NCBI GenBank assembly: GCA_964428895.1
Contig: CAYRZU010000065.1
Coordinates: 1 to 18,461, forward strand
Direction: 5' to 3'
Origin: HyVt-337 sp964428895
GTDB taxonomy: Bacteria > Planctomycetota > Phycisphaerae > SM23-33
Length of the DNA stretch: 18,461 bases
The notes under the pieces are model-generated. The model was not told the origin of the DNA and did no database searches. It worked only from the letters and a program-made list of their open reading frames with translations. Below, in pieces: positions 1 to 7,127 of this stretch; position 1 is the stretch's first letter, and each line of letters begins with the position of its first letter. The position numbers and the translations under genes were made by a program.

Positions 1-53
1 ATCCGTGACTTAGTTCAACGCCCACGGATTACCATTGTCGCTGACGACGTACA
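1..53. repeat. Left copy of a diverged terminal inverted repeat, probable insertion-sequence end
   Basis: Read inward from the left edge, this stretch has GTGACTTAG at 5-13 and GTCGCTGACG at 37-46. The reverse complement of the right edge of the window carries the same two blocks 33 bases apart (32 here). Aligning 5-46 with the reverse complement of 18414-18456 by hand gives about 35 identities in 44 columns with three gap positions. On the minus strand the inner tip reads TGT at 53-51, matching TGT at 18407. The coding signal of the neighbouring gene fragment begins straight after the tip. Imperfect inverted ends starting with TG are common in insertion sequences such as the IS21 family, but no transposase is in the window, so the family is a guess. 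Confidence 0.55.
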
Positions 54-422
54 GCCGCCTGTCACATCTGGGGCAAGCGGGCCAACGAGAGCCACACCCC
101 GGACGGCCAGATCTGCCTCAGCGCCGTCAAGATCGCCCGGGCGGTTCTCGATGAAATGGACCCGCCCTACTTCAACTTCACCGCCGACGGCAACGCACTG
201 ATCGCTTGCGAATGCATGCGGTTTTCCCAGCGCGTCAAGCAGTTGGGCCACACGCCCACCAAGGTCGGCCGGATCGGCCATTGCACTCCCTTCGTAGCGA
301 CGGCCTTGGACGGCGACCGCATCCACGTGGTCCCCGAGTCCACCTTTCCCGTACCGACTCGAACAGATCTGCCCGCCCTGCTCGGCCAGACCGAAGCCAC
401 CGGCGATAGCGCCCCGGCGTAG
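54..422 (+). CDS. 5'-truncated gene remnant, unknown family (122 codons left)
   Basis: The frame is open from the tip of the left inverted repeat to a TAG at 420-422. Codon third positions are strongly G or C from about position 54, well before the first in-frame ATG at 156, so the real gene should start further upstream. The in-frame TGA at 42-44 lies inside the repeat. I therefore read this as the 3' part of a gene cut by the repeat, not as a small gene starting at 156. The visible product has five cysteines (in CHIWG, ICLS, IACECM and IGHC) and a Pro/Thr-rich tail. I do not recognise the family and see no signal peptide or catalytic motif. Confidence 0.5.
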   Translation, partial: AACHIWGKRANESHTPDGQICLSAVKIARAVLDEMDPPYFNFTADGNALIACECMRFSQRVKQLGHTPTKVGRIGHCTPFVATALDGDRIHVVPESTFPVPTRTDLPALLGQTEATGDSAPA

Positions 423-611
423 GCCCCCACCGGGCCCCACACCTCAGACCTCAAGCCCTCTCCGTTGGCCCTTCCCTACATCGCGGTCACATCTGCCCTC
501 GGGCACAATCTTAATTTACTCGGCGGTCGTCAGGCGCGGACGGGTCAGTTGGTCGGAACGTATACTTCCGGGCGGGCGGCGCGCCGGGCAGGCTTGTTCG
601 AAAAGTGTCGG

Positions 612-685
612 GGGTAGCGCCCCGTTGACCGTCGGGGCGCGCGGGGCGCTACCCGGGGCGCGGGGCGCCCCAAAGCGCCCCGCGC
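612..685. repeat. Palindromic array of CGGGGCGC octamers (six copies, both orientations)
   Basis: CGGGGCGC occurs directly at 633-640, 642-649, 654-661 and 661-668, and inverted (GCGCCCCG) at 617-624 and 675-682. They form two strong hairpins. In the first, GGGTAGCGCCCCG at 612-624 pairs with CGGGGCGCTACCC at 642-654, a perfect 13-base arm with a 17-base loop. In the second, GCGCGGGGCGC at 658-668 pairs with GCGCCCCGCGC at 675-685, an 11-base arm with a 6-base loop. Neither is followed by a T-run. It could be a REP-like element, a protein-binding cluster, or a transcription barrier after the gene remnant. Confidence 0.7.
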
Positions 686-748
686 GCACAGGGATGTGTC
701 GGGGGTGTGTTCCGCGCGAGAGTTCGGCGGTGACGGGCACACGCGTTG

Positions 749-777
749 TTGATCGTTAACCCCCAAGCAGCGATACT
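749..777 (+). promoter_or_regulatory. Candidate sigma70-like promoter of the TPR gene
   Basis: TTGATC (749-754, 4 of 6 matches to TTGACA) is followed after 17 bases by GATACT (772-777, 4 of 6 to TATAAT). Transcription would start near 784, leaving a leader of about 58 bases before the ATG at 842. The match is moderate, but the spacing is ideal and the position sensible. Confidence 0.35.
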
Positions 778-841
778 GTCGATAACACAAATCCGCTCGG
801 TGAAGTCCAATCCAACGCGACGCATAGCAGGAGATCGTGAC

Positions 842-2827
842 ATGCTAAGCCTTCGGCGTTTCCCAACAGCGTTCTTGATCATCGCCCTCTGTCTGGCCCT
901 AGTCGGCCCGGCCATCGGCCAAAGCCGCATCGGCGATTCCCATAGCTGGTCGCCGGTCCGGGCCTTCCGGTCCGATTCCTTCGGCGTCAACAACCTGCCC
1001 AGTTCCACTCCCGCCAGCGGCGGCGGCGTGTTGGGTTCGTCGATCTACAGTGGCGGCCCACCCCGCGGCTCTACTCGCAGCGGCGCCGGCAGCGGCGACC
1101 ACCGCGGCGGTTCCACCCAAATCTCCGGCGGCATGCGCCAGGTGCAAGTCACCCACCCCGTTACCCCGCTGACCATTACCGTGCCGACGACGGGGGGAGC
1201 ATCGCTGACGCCCGCCGCCGACGACCCCACCACCACCCAGGTCCGGTCGCTGACGACCACCCTTGGCCAAAGCGCCGCCGAGGGAACCACCGTCACGCAG
1301 CCGCGGCTGACGAGCCTGGCCCCCCACGACCCCGGCGCCTACCAAGCCGAAATGCTCAAAGGAGAGGCCGCCCTCAAGGCCAAGGATTATGCCAAGGCCT
1401 TGGAGGCGTTCGAAGCCGCTCTGCCGGCCAGCAACGGGGCCCCCGAGGTGCAGCTATCGCTGGCCCAGACCTACTTGGCCATGGCCGACGGCGACTACAA
1501 AGAACCGGCGATCTTCCTGGCCCGGACCTTGAATATCTTCCCGGCGTTAGCGTTGGCCAACGTGCACCCCCAGGACTTCCTGGCTTCGGGGGAATACGAC
1601 CGGGTGCTGACGGCGTTGGAAGACCACCTCCAGGCCGACCCCGACGACCATATCGCCGAGTTCGTGCTGGGCTACCTGCGCTGGCGTGACGGCCAGGCAA
1701 CCGACGCGATCAAGCTGCTCAATGCGGCGGTCGTCAATTCCGAGATCGAGGAACTCACCCGGGCCATCGACATGCTCCTCAAGAGCATCGGCGGTTTTCG
1801 CCACGCGTTGGCGGCCGACGCGCCGGATATGCAGCCCGCGGCCGACTACGCCTGGGCCGGCGTGCGGCTGGCCCTGCCGGTCGACTTCAAGCAGGAACGG
1901 CTGACCCGCATCAACGAAGTCATGGTCGCGGCCAATGAGTCCAAGGATTCCCTGCAGCAGGTGGGGCTATCGGTGTACCCCATCGGTCAGCCGATCGGGC
2001 TGGAGGCCCTGATGGATTCGCTGACCGAGCACCTCAACCGCCAGCTCGGCGTGACCAACGTCACCGTCGACGGCGAGGCCGAGGTGACCTTCCACGTCGA
2101 TCAGCGCGCGTTTGTCCGAACCTTCTCCTGCACCTACCAGGGCCAGCGTGTGGTGGCCGGGCGCTTGTGCTTCCTGCGAGAGGTCACCACCCCGCTCGGC
2201 AAGAAGGTCCACCTGGCCTATTCGTTGGGCATGGGCGTGCAGGAAGCCCACGCCGACAAGCTGCTGCCGGTGATGGCGGCCATCGCCCGATCCTTGGAAA
2301 TGATCGACTTCCAGCGACCCATCGACCTGCCCGTGCCCACCGAAGGACGAATCATCCTCGACCGGAACCTGGGCTACGAAATCCGTCAGCCGGCCGGGTG
2401 GGTGGGATCACGCACCCAGGATGGTTACAGCATGGGCCAGTTCGATTGCCTGCTGGGCGGGAAGGTCTCCCCCCGAGTGGAAGTGATCTTTGCGCCGGCA
2501 GACGGCGACCAGTCCCCCGAGAGCTTCGGCCAGCAGGCCCTCGAAGCCAGCGCCGCCAAGGGCGTTCGCAAAACCATCCTCTCGCAAGGCCCGGCCATGC
2601 TCGCCGGACGTGAGGGCTATCAGTTCACGCTGCGGAAGGAGTCCGGTGACCCCAACGACGCCGAGGCCGACCCGCATTGGATCGAAGTCGCCCGCCTGAT
2701 CATCGTCCCGCGCGGCCAGGGCCGTCAGGTGGTGGCGCTGGTGGCCCGGTGTCGCCAAGCCGAGGTCGAGCAAGCCCAGAAGGTCCTGGAGAGCTTCGCC
2801 GAGAGCTTCAAGTTGCTAGAGAAGTAG
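842..2827 (+). CDS. Exported TPR protein with two PsbP-like C-terminal domains (661 aa)
   Basis: The start is the ATG at 842, preceded by AGCAGGAG about 8 bases upstream; the product opens with a signal peptide (residues 1-26, likely cleavage after AIG or IGQ). Residues 45-155 are Gly/Ser/Thr-rich and probably disordered. Residues 166-300 form tetratricopeptide-type helices, recognisable from GEAALKAKDYAKALEAFEAAL and later A-x-x-L-G-Y blocks. Two similar-sized domains follow, about 338-487 and 503-657. Each opens with a hydrophobic strand and a Pro-Trp or Leu-Pro element and ends in a helix with F or L at fixed places, like the PsbP/DcrB-type fold that binds lipids or acts as a periplasmic accessory. 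The fold assignment is tentative. The gene stands alone, with its own promoter and a downstream hairpin. The protein should act in the periplasm; no enzymatic motif is visible. Confidence 0.85.
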   Translation: MLSLRRFPTAFLIIALCLALVGPAIGQSRIGDSHSWSPVRAFRSDSFGVNNLPSSTPASGGGVLGSSIYSGGPPRGSTRSGAGSGDHRGGSTQISGGMRQVQVTHPVTPLTITVPTTGGASLTPAADDPTTTQVRSLTTTLGQSAAEGTTVTQPRLTSLAPHDPGAYQAEMLKGEAALKAKDYAKALEAFEAALPASNGAPEVQLSLAQTYLAMADGDYKEPAIFLARTLNIFPALALANVHPQDFLASGEYDRVLTALEDHLQADPDDHIAEFVLGYLRWRDGQATDAIKLLNAAVVNSEIEELTRAIDMLLKSIGGFRHALAADAPDMQPAADYAWAGVRLALPVDFKQERLTRINEVMVAANESKDSLQQVGLSVYPIGQPIGLEALMDSLTEHLNRQLGVTNVTVDGEAEVTFHVDQRAFVRTFSCTYQGQRVVAGRLCFLREVTTPLGKKVHLAYSLGMGVQEAHADKLLPVMAAIARSLEMIDFQRPIDLPVPTEGRIILDRNLGYEIRQPAGWVGSRTQDGYSMGQFDCLLGGKVSPRVEVIFAPADGDQSPESFGQQALEASAAKGVRKTILSQGPAMLAGREGYQFTLRKESGDPNDAEADPHWIEVARLIIVPRGQGRQVVALVARCRQAEVEQAQKVLESFAESFKLLEK

Positions 2828-2836
2828 ATCATCAGC

Positions 2837-2871
2837 ATCGGGGCGGCCGGCACAAGGCCCGCCGCCCCGAT
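2837..2871. terminator. Hairpin between convergent genes, probable bidirectional terminator
   Basis: ATCGGGGCGGC (2837-2847) pairs perfectly with GCCGCCCCGAT (2861-2871) around a 13-base loop. It sits nine bases after the TPR stop codon and eight bases before the stop of the minus-strand patatin gene, so it can serve both transcripts. There is no clear U-tract on either strand, which is common in high-GC genomes. Confidence 0.65.
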
Positions 2872-2879
2872 CGCTGTCG

Positions 2880-4112
2880 TTACTCATCGCCCGGCTGGAT
2901 TTCCGTATCCATTCCCGGGGGTTCCTTCTGCCACGGGTAGCCCTTGACGGCCAACCCGTACCCCAGATCAAACAGCCGATTCATCTCGACTTCGTCGAAC
3001 GTCTCTTGGGCGTTGGGAACGAAGTCGTTGGGGATAGCCGCCAGGTTGAAGTCGATCCCGTCACGCTCGGCAAAGGTGTAGATGCGATACACGTCACCCA
3101 GGCCGGACGAAGCGATCATCTTCCCGACGGCCCCGGCCGCAATCGGAAGAATCCGAGGTTCGACTTCCTTCCAGAAGACGCGAATCTGCGAGTTGCGAAT
3201 GATGTAGAGCTTGATCTTCGGATCAGAAAACCCCGTCTTGCGAGCGACATCATCGAGTTGAAACATAGCCCCATACATGAAGACCTGCGTCGTCACGCCG
3301 CCATCGACGTGCATCTCGTCGTAGACTTCACCATCGGGTGCCCGGACCTTCATGTAGATTGGCGGAAAGGCAACCGGGATGGAGGCCGACGCTCGCATGA
3401 TGTCCATGAAGAGCTGCTGGGCCTCGGGGGACCGTTGGGCGGCGATAGCGCCCATATCCCAGACCATCAACTTGCGGGCGTCGAGGTTGGTCGTACCGAT
3501 ATAGAGTCGTCGGCCCTTCTCGTGCTCGACCGCAATGGCTTCGAAGACCTCGTCGGTGGCGTTCTCGGCGATCAGCTTCGCCAGCGGCTTGGTGTCGGTC
3601 ATGGCGTCTGTCCCGCCCAGAATCGTCAGCATGCTCCGCTGCTTGAAGATGTCATCGCTGGTGATCGTGGTATAGAGCTCCTTGAGCTCGTCATCGTATT
3701 CAGATCCGAGAAACGCGAAAGGGGCCATCAAGGCCCCGGTGCTGATGCCCGTCACCAGTTTGAAGGTCGGCCGCGTGCCCGCGTCCGTCCACCCGCACAG
3801 CAAGCCGGCGCCATAGGCCCCGTTGGCCCCGCCGCCGGAGATCGTCAAGATGCTGGCGGCGCCGTCTTTGTCCACCCACCCGCCCGGCTTGGCCCGATGC
3901 GCTTGTTGGACCGACTCGGCAATGCTGTCGAGAAACAGCTTGCTGTGACTGCCCCCCCAAGCCCGGACATTCGGCACACCCACCGGCTGGACCTGATCAA
4001 CGAACTCCTCAGGCACCGGATTTCGCGTTGGCCCGCATCCCGAAAACGCCCCAACGGACAGGCAGGAGGCCGCCAATATCAGAGCAATCGCGCATAAAGG
4101 GAATATCCGCAT
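2880..4112 (-). CDS. Patatin-like phospholipase lipoprotein (410 aa)
   Basis: Patatin-family hydrolases cleave acyl esters of phospholipids with a Ser-Asp dyad. All three signatures are present: the oxyanion loop GGGANGAYGAG (residues 93-103), the nucleophile elbow GISTG with Ser124, and the dyad Asp270 in HVDGG. The start is the ATG at 4112-4110, behind GGGAGAG; an in-frame ATG at 4154 overlaps the upstream gene and has no signal sequence. Residues 1-25 are a lipoprotein signal ending in FSGC, so Cys26 should be lipidated. It is the last gene of the five-gene operon, 28 bases after the alpha/beta-hydrolase gene. A paralogue lies at 15023-16330. Specificity (phospholipid, lysophospholipid or other ester) cannot be told. 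Confidence 0.9.
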   Translation of the reverse strand: MRIFPLCAIALILAASCLSVGAFSGCGPTRNPVPEEFVDQVQPVGVPNVRAWGGSHSKLFLDSIAESVQQAHRAKPGGWVDKDGAASILTISGGGANGAYGAGLLCGWTDAGTRPTFKLVTGISTGALMAPFAFLGSEYDDELKELYTTITSDDIFKQRSMLTILGGTDAMTDTKPLAKLIAENATDEVFEAIAVEHEKGRRLYIGTTNLDARKLMVWDMGAIAAQRSPEAQQLFMDIMRASASIPVAFPPIYMKVRAPDGEVYDEMHVDGGVTTQVFMYGAMFQLDDVARKTGFSDPKIKLYIIRNSQIRVFWKEVEPRILPIAAGAVGKMIASSGLGDVYRIYTFAERDGIDFNLAAIPNDFVPNAQETFDEVEMNRLFDLGYGLAVKGYPWQKEPPGMDTEIQPGDE

Positions 4113-4140
4113 GAAAGTCTCTCCCAGAAAGTGTCGTCGG

Positions 4141-4938
4141 TCAGTCCGATCCATCCGGCGGCCACGTCTTGGCCTTGAGCCACCGCGGGGCCCGGTCTCG
4201 GATCAGACTAGCGTTGGTGGCTATGAAGTGCGGCCCGCCGGCGACGCCTGTTTCGGCGCTGGTGATCCGGCTTTCGAAAAGCTTGGGGTACTTCCGGTCA
4301 AAACCGGTCCGACCGGCCGACACACCGTACCCCCCGTCGACATTACCGAAGGTGGCGGTGCCGCCGTCCAGCAGATCATCTTCGGGGTTATAGACGTTCA
4401 CGATTCCGCGCCGCGTCATCCGCAGTGCCGCGTTCAACGGGTAGTTGGCCGACAGACTCGACGAGAGCAGGAATGCGCCTTCGATCGGCTCAGCGCCCTT
4501 TCGCCCCATGGCTTCCAACGTAAAGACCGACATCCCACCACCGGCGCTGTGGCCGATAAGAAAGACCGGGCGATCGGGATACTCCATCTGGTAGCTGATG
4601 ATTCGCCCGGCCAGTTCGTCGGCGGAGCGACGGTTGCCTTCGACATCGGTCTGATTGAAGAACATCCCAATGCCTGGCATGGGATGTCCCCAGCGATAGA
4701 TGGCCAGCGCGTAAGGCACACCGGCGTCGTCGAGGCCTCGGCGAATGTCATGGTTCGAGGCGCTCTCACCCTCGATGCCGGGCAAGATCACCACCAACCC
4801 GCGTTCCATCCGCGATGCATCCGTCCAGTAGGTATTCAGATCAACGCGATCGCACCCGGCGCCAACCATCACGACGCACACGGCCGCCATGACCCATGGC
4901 AATCTCTTCCATCGATGTTCTCTCTTGCGATCACACAT
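4141..4938 (-). CDS. Alpha/beta-hydrolase lipoprotein (265 aa)
   Basis: The protein has the nucleophile elbow GHSAGG (Ser131), a preceding strand PVFLIG, an early LPGIEG loop (52-57) that can form the oxyanion hole, and His237 in GGPHF as the likely catalytic base. The acid is probably one of the Asps in NPEDDLLDGG (184-193). The first 28 residues are a positively charged, hydrophobic signal ending in VGAGC, which predicts lipidation at Cys29, although Gly at -3 is not the best lipobox. The ATG at 4938 lies 3 bases after the stop of the upstream gene, with AGGAGGAGGAC inside that gene's end, so translation is probably coupled. The substrate is unknown; an esterase or lipase working beside the patatin lipoprotein is the simplest reading. 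Confidence 0.85.
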   Translation of the reverse strand: MCDRKREHRWKRLPWVMAAVCVVMVGAGCDRVDLNTYWTDASRMERGLVVILPGIEGESASNHDIRRGLDDAGVPYALAIYRWGHPMPGIGMFFNQTDVEGNRRSADELAGRIISYQMEYPDRPVFLIGHSAGGGMSVFTLEAMGRKGAEPIEGAFLLSSSLSANYPLNAALRMTRRGIVNVYNPEDDLLDGGTATFGNVDGGYGVSAGRTGFDRKYPKLFESRITSAETGVAGGPHFIATNASLIRDRAPRWLKAKTWPPDGSD

Positions 4939-4941
4939 GGC

Positions 4942-5529
4942 TCAGTCCTCCTCCTGACGGATCGCCTTGAAGTCCACCGCTTGTCCGGAAATCCTGAGCC
5001 GATGGAAGGGCGCCTCGGTCAGCATGTCGACCTTGACGTACCGGCCGGGCATATCCGGGCTGACGCTAGCTTGGGCGGTAACGTCTTGGGTCGTCGGCAC
5101 CAAATCCAGGAACGTCTCGTGGATCTCCAGCGACCGTATTTGGCAGTGGAAGCTTTGCCCGGCCACTTCGATGGTCTCCGACCCCAGGTCCTTCAGCACC
5201 GCTTTCGGATGCGTCAACAGATGGTCGGCCGGTGCGACCGTAGCCGGCTCGATCGTCCGTATCACTTCGGCGGGGGTGTCCGGGCCGTCAAGCAGCGTGG
5301 TGGTTCGCTCCAGGAGCAGCCGATCGGCCTCCTTGGCGACCAAGGTCTGGGTCACGCGAACTGGATGGGCCTCATCCCCGATCTGCCGCGTGCCCTCGAA
5401 GGTCACGAAGGAGCCCGGCTCGTAGAGGGCCCAGGCATGATAGTCCGGGTTGGCAACAGTCTCCGGCTCACAGCCGGCCGCCACAATCGCCAGCGCACAC
5501 AGACTGCCACACAAAAGCAATCGCCTCAT
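4942..5529 (-). CDS. Small lipoprotein, unknown family (195 aa)
   Basis: The start ATG at 5529-5527 follows GGAAAGGAG. Residues 1-19 form a typical lipoprotein signal ending in VAAGC, so Cys20 should be lipidated. The rest reads as mostly beta-strand sequence with alternating polar and hydrophobic residues, e.g. VRVTQTLVAK and RLLLERTTTL, and a C-terminal KVDMLTEAPFHRLRISG strand pair. I do not recognise a family. It could be a LolA/LppX-like beta-sheet lipid carrier related to its two DUF2092-like neighbours, but I see no direct similarity. It is the middle gene of the operon, 21 bases after the repeat-rich protein gene and 3 bases before the hydrolase gene. Confidence 0.8.
   Translation of the reverse strand: MRRLLLCGSLCALAIVAAGCEPETVANPDYHAWALYEPGSFVTFEGTRQIGDEAHPVRVTQTLVAKEADRLLLERTTTLLDGPDTPAEVIRTIEPATVAPADHLLTHPKAVLKDLGSETIEVAGQSFHCQIRSLEIHETFLDLVPTTQDVTAQASVSPDMPGRYVKVDMLTEAPFHRLRISGQAVDFKAIRQEED
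4945..4955 (-). promoter_or_regulatory. Strong ribosome binding site inside the upstream gene's end
   Basis: On the minus strand AGGAGGAGGAC lies just before the TGA of the small lipoprotein gene and six bases before the ATG at 4938. It fixes the start of the alpha/beta-hydrolase gene and suggests translational coupling of the two. Confidence 0.7.
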
Positions 5530-5550
5530 GATGCGTCTCCTTTCCGCGAC

Positions 5551-7125
5551 CTACTGGCCCGCGGAGGCGTCGGCCTCCAGGTCGGGCTGGCCCTGTTCCT
5601 CTTCGCTAAGGGCCGGCGCCAACTCGACCTGCTCCGTGCCCTCGGGAATCTCGATATCGAATGCAATCGTGGATTGCGGCGTCAGGTCCCATCGTTCGAT
5701 GGACAGCTCATACCGCATGGCGCCTTCGTCAGTGTGATAGGTTGCCACGAGCTGCCGAGGCAGCGGCTGGGCGCCTTTCTGTATCCATATTTGCCACGTC
5801 AGATTTCCCTGCGTGAAGGTGAGGTGATCGCAGGTCGTACTGAGGACGCGGCTCTCGCCAACGTAGGTCCCCTCGTCAGAGAAGCTCGTCAGCAGATCGT
5901 AGGCCTGCGGGTGCAACAGGTCCGCCAGGGGCACATGAATCCGGTAATCCTTGGCGAGGGCATCGAGCGTCTCGCCCAAAGTCGCCGGCATGTCGACCTT
6001 ACCGTAGACCTTGTGCTTGCGACTCAGGAGCGTCAGTTTCGAGCCGTCGTAGACGGTCCGTCGGTCGTCGTCATCGCCCCGATATTCCACGGACATTGCA
6101 TTCGGACGACGAACGTAGACCGTCCGCTTGTTAGTGGACTTGACCGTTTCGCCGGTCGCGAGGGTCTGCTCGGTCTCTTCCGTCGCGAAGAGGGCGAAGA
6201 ATTGCTGCTGGCCGAGGAAGTCCGTGGAGGTCTTCAGGATATCGTACGCACTCGGACCGGTCGCTTCGGCTTCAGCCGTGCCCGAATCTCCACCATCGCC
6301 GATGGGCGAGTCGACCACCTCATACCCGCCCTGCGTATCGGAATCCTGGTAGTAAACGTCGTCGGCGACGTAGTAGGTCTCGTCGTCGATGGTCTCCGTG
6401 CTGTAGCCTTCCGGCAACGTGTCGTAGGCGTAGCCGGATGGGGGATAGACCTCGTAGTAGGTTACGGAGCCGCCATACCAATACGGCAGGTACCAGCGGT
6501 AACCGTGGTGGTACCAATAGCGCCCGCCCCAGTGCCGTCGGTCACAGCCAGCCGGCAGCCGCGATATTCGTCGCATGCGGTCGCCACCGCGCCAGCGGCC
6601 CGACCCTCGGGCGGGCAGGTGGCTGGGACGGCCCCCGCTTCCCGGACGATTGCCAATGCCCGGACGATTGCCGCCGCCGGGACGGTTCCCGATGCCCGGG
6701 CGCGCCGGCAAGTTGGAAGGCCGACCCGGACTCGAGCCCGGCCGCCGGCTGGGCGTGGTCGGGCGGCGCACCGAACCGTAGTTGCTCGGGCGGCGGCTCG
6801 TGCTCGGTCTCCGCGTCGTGCTGGTTGGCCGACGTACCGTGGTCGAAGGTCGACGCGTGGGGGTGGATCTGCGCACGGTCGTCGACGATCGACGCGCGGG
6901 AGCGGAGCGGCGCGCGGTGCTGCTCGACCGCCCCGCATAGCGAACCGAGCCGCGACTGCGAGACACGGAGCGACTTCGCATACTGCCGCCGCTACGCCCC
7001 CGCATTCCCCCACCGCCGCGCATCCCGCCGCCACCGCAACGAGCCAACGCGTAGCCCGAAACAAGCACACACGTAGCGGTTACAGCGGCAAGAACCATCC
7101 ATCGCTTGGTCTTGATCGTATTCAT
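5551..7125 (-). CDS. Exported Arg/Pro-repeat protein with C-terminal DUF2092-like domain (524 aa)
   Basis: The ATG at 7125-7123 lies two bases after the upstream stop and behind GGGAGGGGAA; an earlier in-frame start at 7368 would lie inside the upstream gene. Residues 1-28 are a signal peptide (cleavage after ALA). Residues 31-60 are Gly/Arg/Ser-rich, 65-130 are an array of (S/T)-x-RRP units, and 138-170 are GIGNRPGG-type repeats with R-P-S-x-L-P-A-R at both ends. Residues 199-233 are extremely rich in Trp, Tyr and His, and 245-290 are acidic. Residues 292-500 match the DUF2092 type of periplasmic protein (LolA-like fold), including Q-P-L-P-R-Q-L (453-459) and a final beta strand. The neighbouring gene at 7128-7874 is a clear paralogue of this domain without the repeats. 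The basic disordered arm may bind cell-wall or anionic surface polymers; that is inference. Confidence 0.85.
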   Translation of the reverse strand: MNTIKTKRWMVLAAVTATCVLVSGYALARCGGGGMRGGGGMRGRSGGSMRSRSVSRSRGSVRYAGRSSSTARRSAPARRSSTTVRRSTPTRRPSTTVRRPTSTTRRPSTSRRPSNYGSVRRPTTPSRRPGSSPGRPSNLPARPGIGNRPGGGNRPGIGNRPGSGGRPSHLPARGSGRWRGGDRMRRISRLPAGCDRRHWGGRYWYHHGYRWYLPYWYGGSVTYYEVYPPSGYAYDTLPEGYSTETIDDETYYVADDVYYQDSDTQGGYEVVDSPIGDGGDSGTAEAEATGPSAYDILKTSTDFLGQQQFFALFATEETEQTLATGETVKSTNKRTVYVRRPNAMSVEYRGDDDDRRTVYDGSKLTLLSRKHKVYGKVDMPATLGETLDALAKDYRIHVPLADLLHPQAYDLLTSFSDEGTYVGESRVLSTTCDHLTFTQGNLTWQIWIQKGAQPLPRQLVATYHTDEGAMRYELSIERWDLTPQSTIAFDIEIPEGTEQVELAPALSEEEQGQPDLEADASAGQ

Positions 7126-7127
7126 GG

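Larger units (their letters stand above)
423..841. other. Gene-free interval with GC-rich palindromic array and a candidate promoter
   Basis: No reading frame here looks coding. Positions 423-600 contain nothing I can name. Positions 605-706 hold the GC-rich array described separately, with an 11-base direct repeat GTGTCGGGGGT at 605-615 and 696-706 on either side of it. Positions 749-777 carry a promoter-like sequence for the TPR gene. The open frame of the TPR gene runs back to 746, but the sequence upstream of 842 lacks a signal peptide and a ribosome binding site, so I treat it as untranslated leader. Confidence 0.6.

Noticed and set aside
605..706. CRISPR-like or tandem-repeat array in the GC-rich interval
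   Set aside because: The units are only eight bases, irregularly spaced and in both orientations, with no spacers and no cas genes nearby.
3006..4097. A plus-strand open frame of about 360 codons opposite the patatin gene
   Set aside because: The minus strand carries all patatin motifs; the plus frame has no ribosome binding site or recognisable feature.
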